Source: Paenibacillus prosopidis (GTDB lineage: Bacteria > Bacillota > Bacilli > Paenibacillales > Paenibacillaceae). Taken from it: 64,000 nt of DNA. The position numbers and the translations under genes are program-made. Below are positions 1 through 8,055 of the stretch, piece after piece (position 1 is the first letter of the stretch; each line of letters starts with the position of its first letter). The notes beneath the pieces are model-generated. The model did not search any database. It had not been told where the DNA came from and worked only from the letters and a program-made list of their open reading frames with translations. The stretch is from contig NZ_QPJD01000001.1 in assembly GCF_003337375.1 (NCBI RefSeq), positions 62,001-126,000 on the forward strand. Direction: 5' to 3'.

Positions 1-326
1 TTGCAGCGGTCGGTGACCTCGATCAAAGTCAGGCAGCTATGCTGCTCATGGTCGGGACATAGACCGCAATCATACGGACAGCCGTAGCGGATCGGTGTAT
101 TCCAGTGCTGAGGCATCTCAGCAGGCTTTAGAAATTCGCGGCATTTCTTATAATAGGCGGCGTCGCTTGCAATTAATACTTTTTCGCGGCCGTGATGTCC
201 ACAATATTTGAGCAGAAATACTTGATCGTCCTCGATAATAACTTTAGCTTCAACCTTTCGCAGGCACTTAGAGCAGACGCTGTTCGTTAGCTCGTAGAAG
301 ATGTAGGGTCTGTTTTTGGTTGTCAT
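1..326 (-). CDS. Radical SAM protein, MJ0619/Tes-like (N-terminal part only)
   Basis: The reading frame starts at the ATG whose complement is at 324-326 and runs off the left edge, so only about 108 residues are visible. They contain an N-terminal Cys-rich segment (SVCSKC, then YCGHHG) that looks like a small zinc ribbon, followed by GCPYDCGLCPDHEQHS and the start of a radical-SAM region ending IEVTDRCN. This order (Cys knuckle, GCPxDCGLCP, then xVTxRCN) is that of the archaeal MJ0619 family, which includes the tetraether lipid synthase Tes that joins lipid chains through C-C bonds. The radical-SAM CxxxCxxC motif itself would begin exactly at the edge. Only 2 nt separate it from the stop of the upstream Lgt paralogue, so the two are probably co-translated. 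A lipid-modifying role is inferred from family and neighbour; the substrate is unknown. Confidence 0.75.
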   Translation of the reverse strand, partial: MTTKNRPYIFYELTNSVCSKCLRKVEAKVIIEDDQVFLLKYCGHHGREKVLIASDAAYYKKCREFLKPAEMPQHWNTPIRYGCPYDCGLCPDHEQHSCLTLIEVTDRC

Positions 327-328
327 TG

Positions 329-1090
329 TTATATTTCCCCCTTATGTGAGCTTTGTGGTTTGCCCAGCCATTTGTATAGCAAAGACAAGTAATAGATTAA
401 GCCTATCAAACAAGCTAGCTGGATATTGTTGAGCCCGAGATAAGGGTGAGGGGTAGGCTTGATAAAATCAATGACAAAGCGAAATAAGAGATATCCTGTC
501 ATAAAGAGTTGGAAAATCGCTCCGTCAGGAAATGCGGCTCTTTTTTTCCATCGATAGAGCAGCCCGCCAAGCAGAAGCAAGAAAGCAATTTCATATAGCT
601 GTGTCGGGTGTCTGAGAATGCCATCGCCAAAATCAATGCCTGTAATCCAAGATGTTGGAATGCCATAGGTATGGTCATCAAGCCCTGTCATAAAGCAGCC
701 GATACGCCCAATCACCATGCCAGTAATAATCGGCAGTGCCATATCATCTCCTGAGGAACGAGTAATGCCGACGCGCTTCTTCATAAATTCTACACCGATC
801 AGCCCGCCTAGCAGCCCGCCAACAATCGTTTTGCCCTCCATCAAATAGGTGTAGCTGCGCCAGTTTTCTATCGTTTTCAGAGGGTCCTCCAGCCAATACA
901 GCATCTTGGAGCCAATGGCAGCACCCAAGATGGCCCCTACAATGACCCAGAGGCCTTGCTCCATCGGAAACTTATCCTTACTGCGGGTGTAGAGGTACAC
1001 TCGAAAGCCGATAAAATAAGCGAGCGCTTCAAATACCACATGAGGATGCAGCTTTATAAAGCCAAGATTGATCCAAATAGGGAAGGTCAT
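329..1090 (-). CDS. Prolipoprotein diacylglyceryl transferase-like membrane protein (divergent Lgt paralogue)
   Basis: A 253-residue polytopic membrane protein of the Lgt family, with several hydrophobic segments and the family motifs HPTQLYE near the C terminus and GRIGCF in the middle. True Lgt moves diacylglycerol from phosphatidylglycerol to the lipobox cysteine of prelipoproteins. This copy departs from the catalytic consensus: where Lgt has the essential histidine in an HGG motif it has VGG, and the usual GRxGNFxNxE reads GRIGCFMTGLDD, so the conserved Asn and Glu are lost while the Arg is kept. It is therefore more likely a paralogue with a related lipid-handling job than the housekeeping lgt. 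It is the first gene of an operon with the Tes-like radical-SAM gene downstream. The start at 1090 has a modest upstream TGGAG. Confidence 0.8.
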   Translation of the reverse strand: MTFPIWINLGFIKLHPHVVFEALAYFIGFRVYLYTRSKDKFPMEQGLWVIVGAILGAAIGSKMLYWLEDPLKTIENWRSYTYLMEGKTIVGGLLGGLIGVEFMKKRVGITRSSGDDMALPIITGMVIGRIGCFMTGLDDHTYGIPTSWITGIDFGDGILRHPTQLYEIAFLLLLGGLLYRWKKRAAFPDGAIFQLFMTGYLLFRFVIDFIKPTPHPYLGLNNIQLACLIGLIYYLSLLYKWLGKPQSSHKGEI

Positions 1091-1330
1091 AGCGGTCTCC
1101 AGTGTTTTAAGGATTTCATATCTATAAATTCTCTTAGACTAAGGAAAAATCCTTGTGATTAGAAGGGGGAATTTGTTAATATATGTTTTTTCATCCGTCC
1201 GGTCTATGACGAAAGTGTTGAGGCGATGGTCGGATGGGGATTGGATGCTTACCGGCCTTTTGATGTAGTTAGGCTTATTTATCATGTTACAAAAGATAGG
1301 GACGAGTGGCAGCCTTTATTTGGAAAAAAT

Positions 1331-1387
1331 AGTTGCAATAACATCCTATCGAGCATATACTTAAATTAGTTGCAATGACATCCTATT
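1331..1387. repeat. Two 19-bp direct repeats upstream of marR-type gene (candidate operator)
   Basis: The sequence AGTTGCAATRACATCCTAT occurs at 1331-1349 and again at 1369-1387 with a single mismatch, 38 bp apart start to start (about 3.6 helical turns). The second copy ends just before the ribosome binding site of the MarR-family gene. Position and spacing suggest an autoregulatory operator, but the partner protein is an inference. The rest of the 1091-1402 gap holds a long frame without a start codon at about 1183-1365 and nothing else recognisable. Confidence 0.45.
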
Positions 1388-1402
1388 TAGGGGGTGAGGA
1401 AG

Positions 1403-1873
1403 GTGAAAGAGGATTTGGCTGAACCATTCAAGGGCGCTACAGAATCGCATGGGAAGTACATTTCGGCTATTTATCGCCATATGCAGATTCTGATCGCTGC
1501 CGAGCTGGCACCCTTTCGAATTGGGAGCGGGCAGTACATTTTTCTGATGACTATCGCAGGTCAAGAAAGAATAACGCAGAAAGCGCTAAGCGAGGATCTG
1601 CTCATTGATAAAACGACCACCGCGAAGGCGATCGCTAAGCTTGAGGCTGAGGGATACGTGCGAAGGGAAGCCGATCCCGCAGACAATCGCTATCACTTGC
1701 TCTATTTGACGGAAGAAGGCCGATCGGTGGTCCCAAAGGTTCAAGAAGCGTTGAACCGTATCAAGAACAAAACCCGAAAGGGCATCACCGACGAGGAGTA
1801 TGCGTTCATGCTGGATCTGCTAAAGAAGGTGCTCCGCAATATGAGCGACCAGAATGGAGATGTTAATTCATGA
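1403..1873 (+). CDS. MarR family transcriptional regulator
   Basis: About 156 residues with the winged-helix layout of MarR repressors: helical N terminus (residues 15-45), recognition region with TQKALSEDLLIDKTTTAKAI, a wing containing GYVRREADPADNRYHL, and a C-terminal dimerisation helix. Such proteins repress nearby genes and are released by small ligands or oxidation; no ligand can be named here. GTG at 1403 is preferred because GGGGTGAGG lies a few bases upstream; a GTG at 1394 would add three residues but sits inside that site. The next gene overlaps by 4 nt (ATGA), so this is the first gene of a three-gene operon. The direct repeats immediately upstream are probably its operator. Confidence 0.88.
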   Translation: MKEDLAEPFKGATESHGKYISAIYRHMQILIAAELAPFRIGSGQYIFLMTIAGQERITQKALSEDLLIDKTTTAKAIAKLEAEGYVRREADPADNRYHLLYLTEEGRSVVPKVQEALNRIKNKTRKGITDEEYAFMLDLLKKVLRNMSDQNGDVNS

Positions 1874-2196
1874 GTGCGAATGGAAAGGCAGTCTTGACCG
1901 ATGAGTTGCTTTCTTGGGCAGGCGTCACTGTACAGCCCCATCGATTCGGAGGGATTGAATTTGTTATAGAAGGCAAAGAAATCGGACATCTTCATGGCGA
2001 TCACCTCGTCGACCTGCTTTTACCGAAATCTGAGCGTGATGAATGGATAGCTTCCGGAAAAGCCGAGCCCCACCATATATATCCGGAGTCGGGCTGGGTG
2101 TCCATCTATTTGAAAACCGAGGAAGACGTTGCCCATGCGATTGAAATTTTGTATTCCAAATATGAACGCATGACGAAAGGGAGGATGAAACCATGA
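1870..2196 (+). CDS. DUF5519 (luciferase-domain) family protein
   Basis: A 108-residue soluble protein. The segment GGIEFVIEGKEIGHLHGDHLVDLLLPKSERDE followed by HHIYPESGWVSI (given here only as landmarks at residues 27-58 and 68-79) is the pattern of the small family annotated as luciferase-domain or DUF5519. In these proteins the HLHGD and the HHxxPxSGW motifs are the conserved parts, but no biochemical activity is established. It overlaps the marR gene and the following VOC gene by 4 nt each, so all three are translationally coupled and presumably controlled by the same ligand. Family call is good; function is unknown. Confidence 0.75.
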   Translation: MSANGKAVLTDELLSWAGVTVQPHRFGGIEFVIEGKEIGHLHGDHLVDLLLPKSERDEWIASGKAEPHHIYPESGWVSIYLKTEEDVAHAIEILYSKYERMTKGRMKP

Positions 2197-2564
2197 TCAT
2201 TGCCAATCCGTTTGTTGTGGTAGAGAATTGCAAAGAAGAGCTCAAGTATTATCAGAGCGTTCTTGGCGGCGAGATTACCATTTTGAGAAAACAGGGAGAA
2301 GAGGTCTTCAACGCGGAACTGCATCTGGGGAGCAGTAAGATTACTTTCGCCGATACGCTTGCAGCCAAGCCGTCTTTAAAAGGCGACTATGTGAGAGTCT
2401 TTTTAAAGATCGAGACGGAAGAGGAGTTTCGCAAAGTATATGGAGAGCTGGCAATGGGCGGCCTTATTAATACGGAAGTATATGAGGCTCCCTTTAATGG
2501 GCTGCTGGCCATTGTCACGGATCGAAACGGCATTTGCTGGGTGCTTTCCTATTATCGAGACTGA
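2193..2564 (+). CDS. VOC superfamily protein (PhnB/glyoxalase-like)
   Basis: A 123-residue vicinal-oxygen-chelate fold protein: repeated beta-alpha-beta-beta-beta units, with the N-terminal FVVVENCKEELKYYQSVLGG typical of the PhnB-like branch and the C-terminal IVTDRNGICWVLSY. VOC proteins act as metal-dependent isomerases or dioxygenases, or as drug-binding resistance proteins; several canonical metal ligands are not evident here, so a specific reaction cannot be assigned. It is the last gene of the MarR operon, with a 4-nt overlap to the DUF5519 gene. A MarR-controlled VOC gene would fit a detoxification role, which is inference from context. Confidence 0.8.
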   Translation: MIIANPFVVVENCKEELKYYQSVLGGEITILRKQGEEVFNAELHLGSSKITFADTLAAKPSLKGDYVRVFLKIETEEEFRKVYGELAMGGLINTEVYEAPFNGLLAIVTDRNGICWVLSYYRD

Positions 2565-2615
2565 GCGTACGCTCGTACTCTACACGATAAACCGCACAAC
2601 TTTCAATACAGACAA

Positions 2616-2665
2616 AACAAAGGCCGGTAGGCCATCCTCTTCCGAGTGGCATACCAGCCTTTGTT
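2616..2665. terminator. Bidirectional intrinsic terminator between converging genes
   Basis: Arms 2616-2634 and 2647-2665 pair over 19 positions with two mismatches around a 12-nt loop. The minus-strand product is followed by TTTTGT, so it mainly ends the DUF975 gene, and it can also stop the MarR operon from the other side. Confidence 0.8.
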
Positions 2666-2685
2666 GCAAACTGAGTTACGGCAAA

Positions 2686-3429
2686 TTAAATGACAGGTGT
2701 CTGAGTCAGCCGCAGCTCTTCTTCCGTTGTCAGTCCGTCCTCCAGCGCCAGTTGGCGCAATTTCAGGTAAAGCTCCGCCTTCGTAGCATTGATATAGGGC
2801 AGCACAAACAGTACGCCGATGAAGAGTGCCAGAAGGCCGAGAAGGATCCAACCGAGAAAGCTTAGATCAAGCACGAAAATACGAAATTTATGACTCCGCG
2901 TCATTTGATTGCTTAAATCCACCGCTCGCCTATACCCAATGTTGGGATTGTCCGCCAAAATGAACGGCACCATGCTGTATGCGTAGGCTTTGACGAACCC
3001 GGGGATGATGAGGAGCAGAAACCATAAGAAGTTCAGAAAACCTCTCCAGAGCATCGCTTTTACGATATCCAGATACCTGTGCTTGTTAAAAGCAAAGCCC
3101 AAATGGTTCAGGTTGGCCTCATGTTCCGCAGATTGCTTGAAGTAACGCATCGAACCGACTTCGAGCGGGAAACCGAGAAAGATGCGAAACGCAAGTGCGA
3201 ACAAAATTACGAAAATCATAACGATAATAATGATAGCAAGGAAAGGCGCGAAGCTCCCCCAATCCATATCCGCGCCGGAGGAGTCGGATGATCCCCCGTT
3301 AAGGTTAAAGCTGGGAGCGCTGCCCCCTCCACTGAAAAATGCCAGTATAATACTCACCAAAAATGCCTTCCAGTACGATTTTCGCAGCACATCCTTGGCT
3401 CTTCGTTTCAATTCTTTACGATCCCACAT
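2686..3429 (-). CDS. DUF975 family integral membrane protein
   Basis: About 247 residues with the family N terminus WDRKELKRRAKDVLRKSYWKAF followed by a hydrophobic segment, a Gly/Ser-rich extracytoplasmic stretch (about residues 30-50), and further membrane segments at about 60-85, 130-160 and 200-225. DUF975 proteins are widespread in Firmicutes as five- to six-helix membrane proteins without known function. The ATG at 3429 is chosen over an upstream in-frame start because GAGAGGGATTATA precedes it. It stands alone between two converging or tandem neighbours and ends in a strong terminator. Confidence 0.82.
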   Translation of the reverse strand: MWDRKELKRRAKDVLRKSYWKAFLVSIILAFFSGGGSAPSFNLNGGSSDSSGADMDWGSFAPFLAIIIIVMIFVILFALAFRIFLGFPLEVGSMRYFKQSAEHEANLNHLGFAFNKHRYLDIVKAMLWRGFLNFLWFLLLIIPGFVKAYAYSMVPFILADNPNIGYRRAVDLSNQMTRSHKFRIFVLDLSFLGWILLGLLALFIGVLFVLPYINATKAELYLKLRQLALEDGLTTEEELRLTQTPVI

Positions 3430-3488
3430 TATAATCCCTCTCTCTATGAATACTTTGTTATTCACCATATTTAGACTTTTCCACCATG

Positions 3489-4451
3489 TTACAAAGTGAT
3501 GACCACATTTCCCTTTTTATGCCCTTTTTCAACATACCTGTGAGCCTCGGCGGTCTGTTCGAGCGGATAGCGTCTATCGATGACCGATTTGAGCTGCCCC
3601 GCTTCGATAAGCTCTTTAAGGAAGATAAGATTTCCTTTGTTCTGCATGAGGCCTGCAGCCACGAACTTTGCTTTTTTGCTGCCGCTCTTTGATGTCCATA
3701 ACATTTGAAGAATAGTGGATAGCGTAGGGACGGTTGAAAGATAAATCCCTCTTGGCGTTAGCGAGCTTTTACAACTCGAAAATGAACTTTTGCCCACCGC
3801 ATCGAAAATAACGTCATAGCTCTGACCACTTTTGTTAAAATCCACTTTGGTATAGTCGATTACCTTATCGGCTCCCAGAGATTTCACCATTTCTAGATTC
3901 GCGGTACTGCATACCCCGGTAACTTCAGCCCCGAAGTACTTGGCAAGCTGTACCGCATAAGAGCCTACCGATCCGGAAGCGCCATTGATAAGAACTTTTT
4001 GTCCTCTCTGAATTTTTGCGGTATCTCTAAGGAAAATTAATGCCGTTAACGCCCCGTCACAGACGCCGACGGCTTCTTCATAGGCCATATTAGCTGGTTT
4101 TATGGCCACTGGATCATTTTCCGGCAGACAAGTGTACTCGGCATGAGCGCCGAAGTTTTTTGTACTTATACCGAAAACTTGATCGCCTTTTTTGAACAAT
4201 GTCACACCTGTGCCCACCGATTCGATTTCTCCGGCTAACTCAACTCCTAATATCTTGTTTTTGGGACTTGTGAGACCATAAATAAATCGGACCATGAAGG
4301 GGTCAGCCTTTCGGAAGGCGCAGTCCGACGGCGTTACGATTGCCGCATGTACCCTTATCCGTACTTCATTATCCTTGGGAATAGGTTTTTCGACTTCTTT
4401 GAGCTGAAGAACATCCGGTGTTCCGTATTTTTCGTACACAATCGCTCTCAT
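3489..4451 (-). CDS. NAD(P)-dependent alcohol dehydrogenase / quinone oxidoreductase (MDR family)
   Basis: A 320-residue medium-chain dehydrogenase/reductase. The N-terminal GroES-like part has [15 protein letters not shown], and the Rossmann part has [21 protein letters not shown], the Gly-rich dinucleotide site. The catalytic and structural zinc cysteines of zinc alcohol dehydrogenases are absent, placing it with the zinc-independent quinone reductase/enoyl reductase-like branch, which reduces quinones or enones with NADPH. Substrate is not predictable. It lies downstream of the XRE/membrane-protein pair on the same strand with 23 nt between, so it may be cotranscribed, with a GGAGGAATCCTT-type ribosome site upstream of 4451. 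Confidence 0.85.
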   Translation of the reverse strand: MRAIVYEKYGTPDVLQLKEVEKPIPKDNEVRIRVHAAIVTPSDCAFRKADPFMVRFIYGLTSPKNKILGVELAGEIESVGTGVTLFKKGDQVFGISTKNFGAHAEYTCLPENDPVAIKPANMAYEEAVGVCDGALTALIFLRDTAKIQRGQKVLINGASGSVGSYAVQLAKYFGAEVTGVCSTANLEMVKSLGADKVIDYTKVDFNKSGQSYDVIFDAVGKSSFSSCKSSLTPRGIYLSTVPTLSTILQMLWTSKSGSKKAKFVAAGLMQNKGNLIFLKELIEAGQLKSVIDRRYPLEQTAEAHRYVEKGHKKGNVVITL

Positions 4452-4474
4452 AAGGATTCCTCCTAGATTAGTTT

Positions 4475-4708
4475 TTACAAATTATTCCACTCAAAAGAGA
4501 ATACCTCTTCCAACGGTAATTTGAAGACGAAAGCAATACGAAAAGCCAATTCCAGAGAAGGGGAGTATTTTCCTTTTTCAATCGCTACGATGGTTTGTCT
4601 AGTCACACCTACTTTTTCAGCCAATTGCTGTTGAGTCATTTCATCATGGTGAAAACGCAAGTTTCGAATGTTGTTGCTAATAAGACCGTTGCTGTTGCCG
4701 TTGCCCAT
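4475..4708 (-). CDS. Small XRE-family HTH transcriptional regulator
   Basis: A 77-residue protein that is almost entirely one Cro/C1-type helix-turn-helix ([20 protein letters not shown] followed by [15 protein letters not shown]). This short form is common in Firmicutes next to small membrane proteins, where it acts as an autorepressor. Its ribosome binding site (AAAGGAG) lies in the last codons of the upstream membrane-protein gene, one base separating stop and start, so the pair is translationally coupled. The palindrome at 5184-5201, upstream of the pair, is a reasonable binding site. Confidence 0.88.
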   Translation of the reverse strand: MGNGNSNGLISNNIRNLRFHHDEMTQQQLAEKVGVTRQTIVAIEKGKYSPSLELAFRIAFVFKLPLEEVFSFEWNNL

Positions 4709-4709
4709 C

Positions 4710-5156
4710 TTAGACTCCTTTCCGATAAAGATACAGCTGCGAAATATATCCGATAACCTCTGACATGAACCCTGACAAAATAATGATGATGAACATCACG
4801 GAATACGGCATATCCATAACCAGCGATCCCATCGATAGAACAACGCCAAGCATAAACACATAATGAGAATTTCTTGTGGCTTTTAATTCGATTAATTTGT
4901 CTAGTTCATCGGAGAATGAAGGCTCTTCCTCATTAGTCGTTATTCTGTAGAAGATATTGAATGCAATTTGAATGATGATTTTGGCTATAATCGACACCGG
5001 GATCAAGATTAAAATGAAGGATCCCCAAAAGCGGAAGGCCTCCGTAGAATCCAGGCTCCCTTCTTGGTGCCTTTGAAACATATACAAACAATAAAATCCG
5101 AAAATCAGTATGGTGGCAATTAGAGAAACGATATTCTTTTTTTCCTGATAGGACAT
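4710..5156 (-). CDS. Small integral membrane protein of an XRE-coupled pair
   Basis: A 148-residue protein with four predicted membrane segments (about 10-28, 42-70, 101-118 and 121-140) and a charged cytoplasmic loop between the second and third (TTNEEEPSFSDELDKLIELK). It resembles the family of unnamed membrane proteins encoded with a 70-80 residue XRE regulator in Firmicutes; no function is known. The start at 5156 has a very strong GGGGGGAGGAGT site. It is the promoter-proximal gene, so the XRE partner and perhaps the MDR enzyme follow it in one transcript. Confidence 0.75.
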   Translation of the reverse strand: MSYQEKKNIVSLIATILIFGFYCLYMFQRHQEGSLDSTEAFRFWGSFILILIPVSIIAKIIIQIAFNIFYRITTNEEEPSFSDELDKLIELKATRNSHYVFMLGVVLSMGSLVMDMPYSVMFIIIILSGFMSEVIGYISQLYLYRKGV

Positions 5157-5183
5157 GTTTTACTCCTCCCCCCATACGTTATC

Positions 5184-5201
5184 CTTTACTTTCCAGTAAA
5201 G
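5184..5201. promoter_or_regulatory. Palindrome CTTTACT-N4-AGTAAAG, candidate XRE operator
   Basis: A perfect 7-bp inverted repeat lies 28 bp upstream of the membrane-protein start, in the divergent intergenic region shared with the phosphonate locus. A further half-site-like ACTTTACA is at 5247-5254. Assignment to the XRE protein is inference from position. Confidence 0.4.
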
Positions 5202-5403
5202 TTTGTTATACATAATGTAACTTAAACTATACACGTTGTCAATTATACTTTACACCAATTAACAAATTAATTTCCTAAAGTCGTTTGGCTGATCGTCAAC
5301 CAGATATTAATCCTTAACATAGGATTTAGAAAACATTTACTTCGTCTACATATCAACAAGATATACTTAAATCATCTGTATGAATGATAAGGGGATGATA
5401 TTT

Positions 5404-6045
5404 ATGGCGCTGACTTACATCCATCATGAGATGAAAAAAAAGCTTTTAACCGCGGAGCCCACCATTCACGAAACAGCGGCTCTGCATAAATGCTATATTG
5501 GGGAATGGACGGAAATAGGAGCTAGAACCCGCATGAATGAAGTGACATTCGGAGATTACAGCTATTGTACGGACGAGGTACAGATCAACTATGCGGAGAT
5601 TGGCAAGTTTTGCTCGATTGCTTCCCATGTCTGTATTAATCCCGGCAATCACCCCATGTGGAGGGTAACCCAGCATCACGCCACTTATAGGAGAGCAGCC
5701 TATCAGCTAGCCGAAACGGATGATATGGAATTTTTTGAGTGGAGAAGATCGCGCAAGGTGACCATTGGGCATGATGTCTGGATAGGACACGGGGTTACGG
5801 TTATGCCCGGGGTAACCATAGGTACCGGTGCGGTCGTCGGTTCGGGTGCGGTCGTAACAAAAGATTTGGAGCCTTATACGATCGCAGCGGGTGTGCCGGC
5901 CAAGCAGATCAAAGAAAGATTTTCAAGACAAGTGAGCCGCAAGTTGCTTGAAATCGCTTGGTGGGACTGGCCGCGGGACATGCTGGAGGATAAATTTGAT
6001 GAGCTTAATGATGTAGAGAAATTTATTTCAAAATATGGAAGCTAA
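5404..6045 (+). CDS. Phosphonate-locus hexapeptide-repeat transferase (phn_thr family)
   Basis: About 213 residues of left-handed beta-helix acetyltransferase type. Hexapeptide repeats run through residues 25-75 and again at about 120-165 (IGHDVWIGHGVTVMPGVTIG, then GTGAVVGSGAVV), interrupted by a helical insertion around residues 85-115. This is the arrangement of the DapH/chloramphenicol-acetyltransferase-like protein recurrent in C-P lyase operons. Its substrate is not established; acyl transfer to an aminoalkylphosphonate, analogous to PhnO, is a guess from context. ATG at 5404 is preferred because AAGGGG lies 9 nt upstream; the ATG at 5380 lacks a site. It is followed by its own strong terminator, so it is separable from the phnF-led operon. 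Confidence 0.85.
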   Translation: MALTYIHHEMKKKLLTAEPTIHETAALHKCYIGEWTEIGARTRMNEVTFGDYSYCTDEVQINYAEIGKFCSIASHVCINPGNHPMWRVTQHHATYRRAAYQLAETDDMEFFEWRRSRKVTIGHDVWIGHGVTVMPGVTIGTGAVVGSGAVVTKDLEPYTIAAGVPAKQIKERFSRQVSRKLLEIAWWDWPRDMLEDKFDELNDVEKFISKYGS

Positions 6046-6057
6046 ATTATAACGTGA

Positions 6058-6087
6058 ACATCCTTCTATTTTTTAATAGAAGGATGT
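6058..6087 (+). terminator. Intrinsic terminator after the hexapeptide transferase gene
   Basis: A perfect 13-bp stem (6058-6070 with 6075-6087) and a TTTT loop, followed by a long T-rich tail at 6088-6099. Confidence 0.92.
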
Positions 6088-6202
6088 TTTTTTATTTTTC
6101 TAAATATTCTAAATAATTTCTTTAAAATTTGATGACATTGCTCTGATGTCGACAAGTTAACTTTAAGGTGCTTGAGATTCAGAAGAAGGAGGGGACAAAA
6201 CG

Positions 6203-6943
6203 ATGAGGGAGTTAGACCGTCATATTACCACTCCCCGTTACCTTGAAATCGCTGATGTGTTACAAACTGAGATTGTAAACGGCAAGTACAAGCTTAATGA
6301 GCGCCTACCGTCTGAAGCACAGCTATGCAATCGTTTTCGAGAGAATCGGTATACGATCAGACAAGCTTTAGACATTCTGCTCTATAAAGGTATCATGCGT
6401 TCACATCAAGGCAAAGGTCATTATCTTTGTGAAAAGCCGCTAAATCTTCAATATACAATTACACCCGAGATGAGGTTTTCTAAGGTCATCGCAATGCTTG
6501 GCTGCACACCTTCGGCGAAGCTGCTGCAGCAGGAAAAGCTGGTACCGCCTGAAGCGGTTGTCAAGGGTTTAAAGCTGGAACCCGGGGAAGAGGCTTTCCG
6601 TTTGGAAATTTTACGGTATGCCAACAGTATTCCACTGACCTGGAACGTAACCTGGCTTCCGGTCAAATATTTTCCTGAGCTGCTGGATCATACTTATTCT
6701 CTAGATTCACTGTATACGATGCTGGACGGTGTGTACGATGTTCAACTGTACCGGATCTGGTCAACCTTCCAGGCGATTTATCCGACAGCGGTAGAAGCCG
6801 GTCATTTAAAAGTGCCGTCAAACATTAATCTGCTTCATATTGAAAGTGTCATGAGGGACGGAGACATGCGTCTTGTCGAGTATACGTCAGCGAAATATCG
6901 CGGGGATTTATGCAGAGTTTCCATTCAGTTTGAACAGGTGTAA
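6203..6943 (+). CDS. phnF: PhnF, GntR-family regulator of phosphonate genes
   Basis: A 246-residue HutC-type GntR regulator. Residues 10-80 form the winged helix (LPSEAQLCNRFRENRYTIRQ as recognition region), and residues 95-240 form the UTRA effector domain. PhnF proteins repress C-P lyase or phosphonate transport genes. Its position directly before phnD supports the name. A strong GAAGGAGGGG site precedes the ATG. About 60 bp upstream, 6134-6150 holds GACAT-N7-ATGTC, a possible operator, and a tandem 9-bp repeat TTCTAAATA lies at 6098-6115. Neither is proven. Confidence 0.9.
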   Translation: MRELDRHITTPRYLEIADVLQTEIVNGKYKLNERLPSEAQLCNRFRENRYTIRQALDILLYKGIMRSHQGKGHYLCEKPLNLQYTITPEMRFSKVIAMLGCTPSAKLLQQEKLVPPEAVVKGLKLEPGEEAFRLEILRYANSIPLTWNVTWLPVKYFPELLDHTYSLDSLYTMLDGVYDVQLYRIWSTFQAIYPTAVEAGHLKVPSNINLLHIESVMRDGDMRLVEYTSAKYRGDLCRVSIQFEQV

Positions 6944-7043
6944 CGGCTATTGCTTCGCATGAACGTTAGCTGCGTTTGTGGGTAGCTCAGTTCTGTGCCG
7001 TCCTCAGGCGGCAAATATTAAAAAAACAATTCAGGAGGAAATC

Positions 7044-8036
7044 ATGAACAATCTTTTGTCGGTTATGGGAGTTGTGAAGGGTAAGCACGCACTGGTTTCG
7101 GTCATTATTGCGGTACTGGCGCTGACAGGCTGCGGAAACAATGCGACTGATGCTACACAGGGGGAAGAAATGAATGCGAAAGGCTCGGCTGCCGAAGCCT
7201 CTGTTAAGGTCGATGAGGAGTGGCCGGAGGTTCTTCGTGTCGGTGTTCTGCCGGGTGAGGAAGAAGGCAAGCTTTCGCGCGGAAACCAGAAGTTTGTTGA
7301 GGATTTAGGCGCTGAGCTGGGCATTAAGACAGAGCTGTTCGTAGGAGATGACTATACGGCGGTTATCGAAGCCATGCGTACGAAAAAAATCGATATCGCC
7401 TCATTTGGCCCCTTCTCTTATATTATTGCAGCCGAACGAAGCGGTGCCATTCCATTTGCCGTAAAAGCCAAAAGCTTGGAACAGGCTTACTACGAAAGCT
7501 GGATTGTCGTGCCTGCCGATTCAACCGCACAAACGCTGGAGGATTTGAAGGGTAAAACCTTCTTGTTCGCCGACCCGGCATCGACTTCCGGTCACTTGTT
7601 TCCGCGAGCCGTCTTTATTAAGCAATTAGGAATAACGACGGAGGAAGTGGAAACCTACTTTTCCAACCTTTCCTTCTCCGGCGGACATGACAAATCCATT
7701 CTAGCTATTGCCAAAGGCACTGCGGACGGGGCAGGCGTATGCAGCAGCTGCGTGCAGAAAGTTATTGATGCCGGGCTTGTTAAGGAAACCGACTTCCGGA
7801 TTATTGCGAAGTCCGATCCGATTCCAACCAGTCCTTTTACTTACCGTGCGGGACTTCCAGGCGATTTGGTCGAGAAGATTAAAGCCTTCATGTTCGAGTA
7901 CCACACCATGGAGCCGGAAGCGGGCTTTTTCAGTAACGGAACCCAGAAATTTTTCCCTATAGAAGATAAAGCTTATCAGGTTGTTAAAGATACGGCTAAA
8001 GCTCTTAATATGAGCCCCGACGAATTGCTGAAATAG
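7044..8036 (+). CDS. phnD: PhnD, phosphonate ABC transporter substrate-binding lipoprotein
   Basis: About 330 residues. The start at 7044 follows CAGGAGGAAATC, and the N terminus is a lipoprotein signal with lipobox LTGC at about residues 29-32. The mature part has the PhnD fold: VLRVGVLPGEE, then KIDIASFGPFSYIIAAERSG and FLFADPASTSGHLFPR, the ligand-binding loop of phosphate/phosphite/phosphonate binding proteins. It captures phosphonate outside the membrane and delivers it to PhnE. It is followed by phnC after 19 nt with its own AAGGAGAGGG site, and begins the transport part of the operon. Confidence 0.94.
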   Translation: MNNLLSVMGVVKGKHALVSVIIAVLALTGCGNNATDATQGEEMNAKGSAAEASVKVDEEWPEVLRVGVLPGEEEGKLSRGNQKFVEDLGAELGIKTELFVGDDYTAVIEAMRTKKIDIASFGPFSYIIAAERSGAIPFAVKAKSLEQAYYESWIVVPADSTAQTLEDLKGKTFLFADPASTSGHLFPRAVFIKQLGITTEEVETYFSNLSFSGGHDKSILAIAKGTADGAGVCSSCVQKVIDAGLVKETDFRIIAKSDPIPTSPFTYRAGLPGDLVEKIKAFMFEYHTMEPEAGFFSNGTQKFFPIEDKAYQVVKDTAKALNMSPDELLK

Positions 8037-8055
8037 TCAGAAGGAGAGGGAAAAC

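Noticed and set aside
1183..1365. Open frame without start in the gap before the MarR gene
   Set aside because: It reads like a protein (RPVYDESVEAMVGWG and onward) but has no start codon in frame and no match I can name; perhaps an old remnant.
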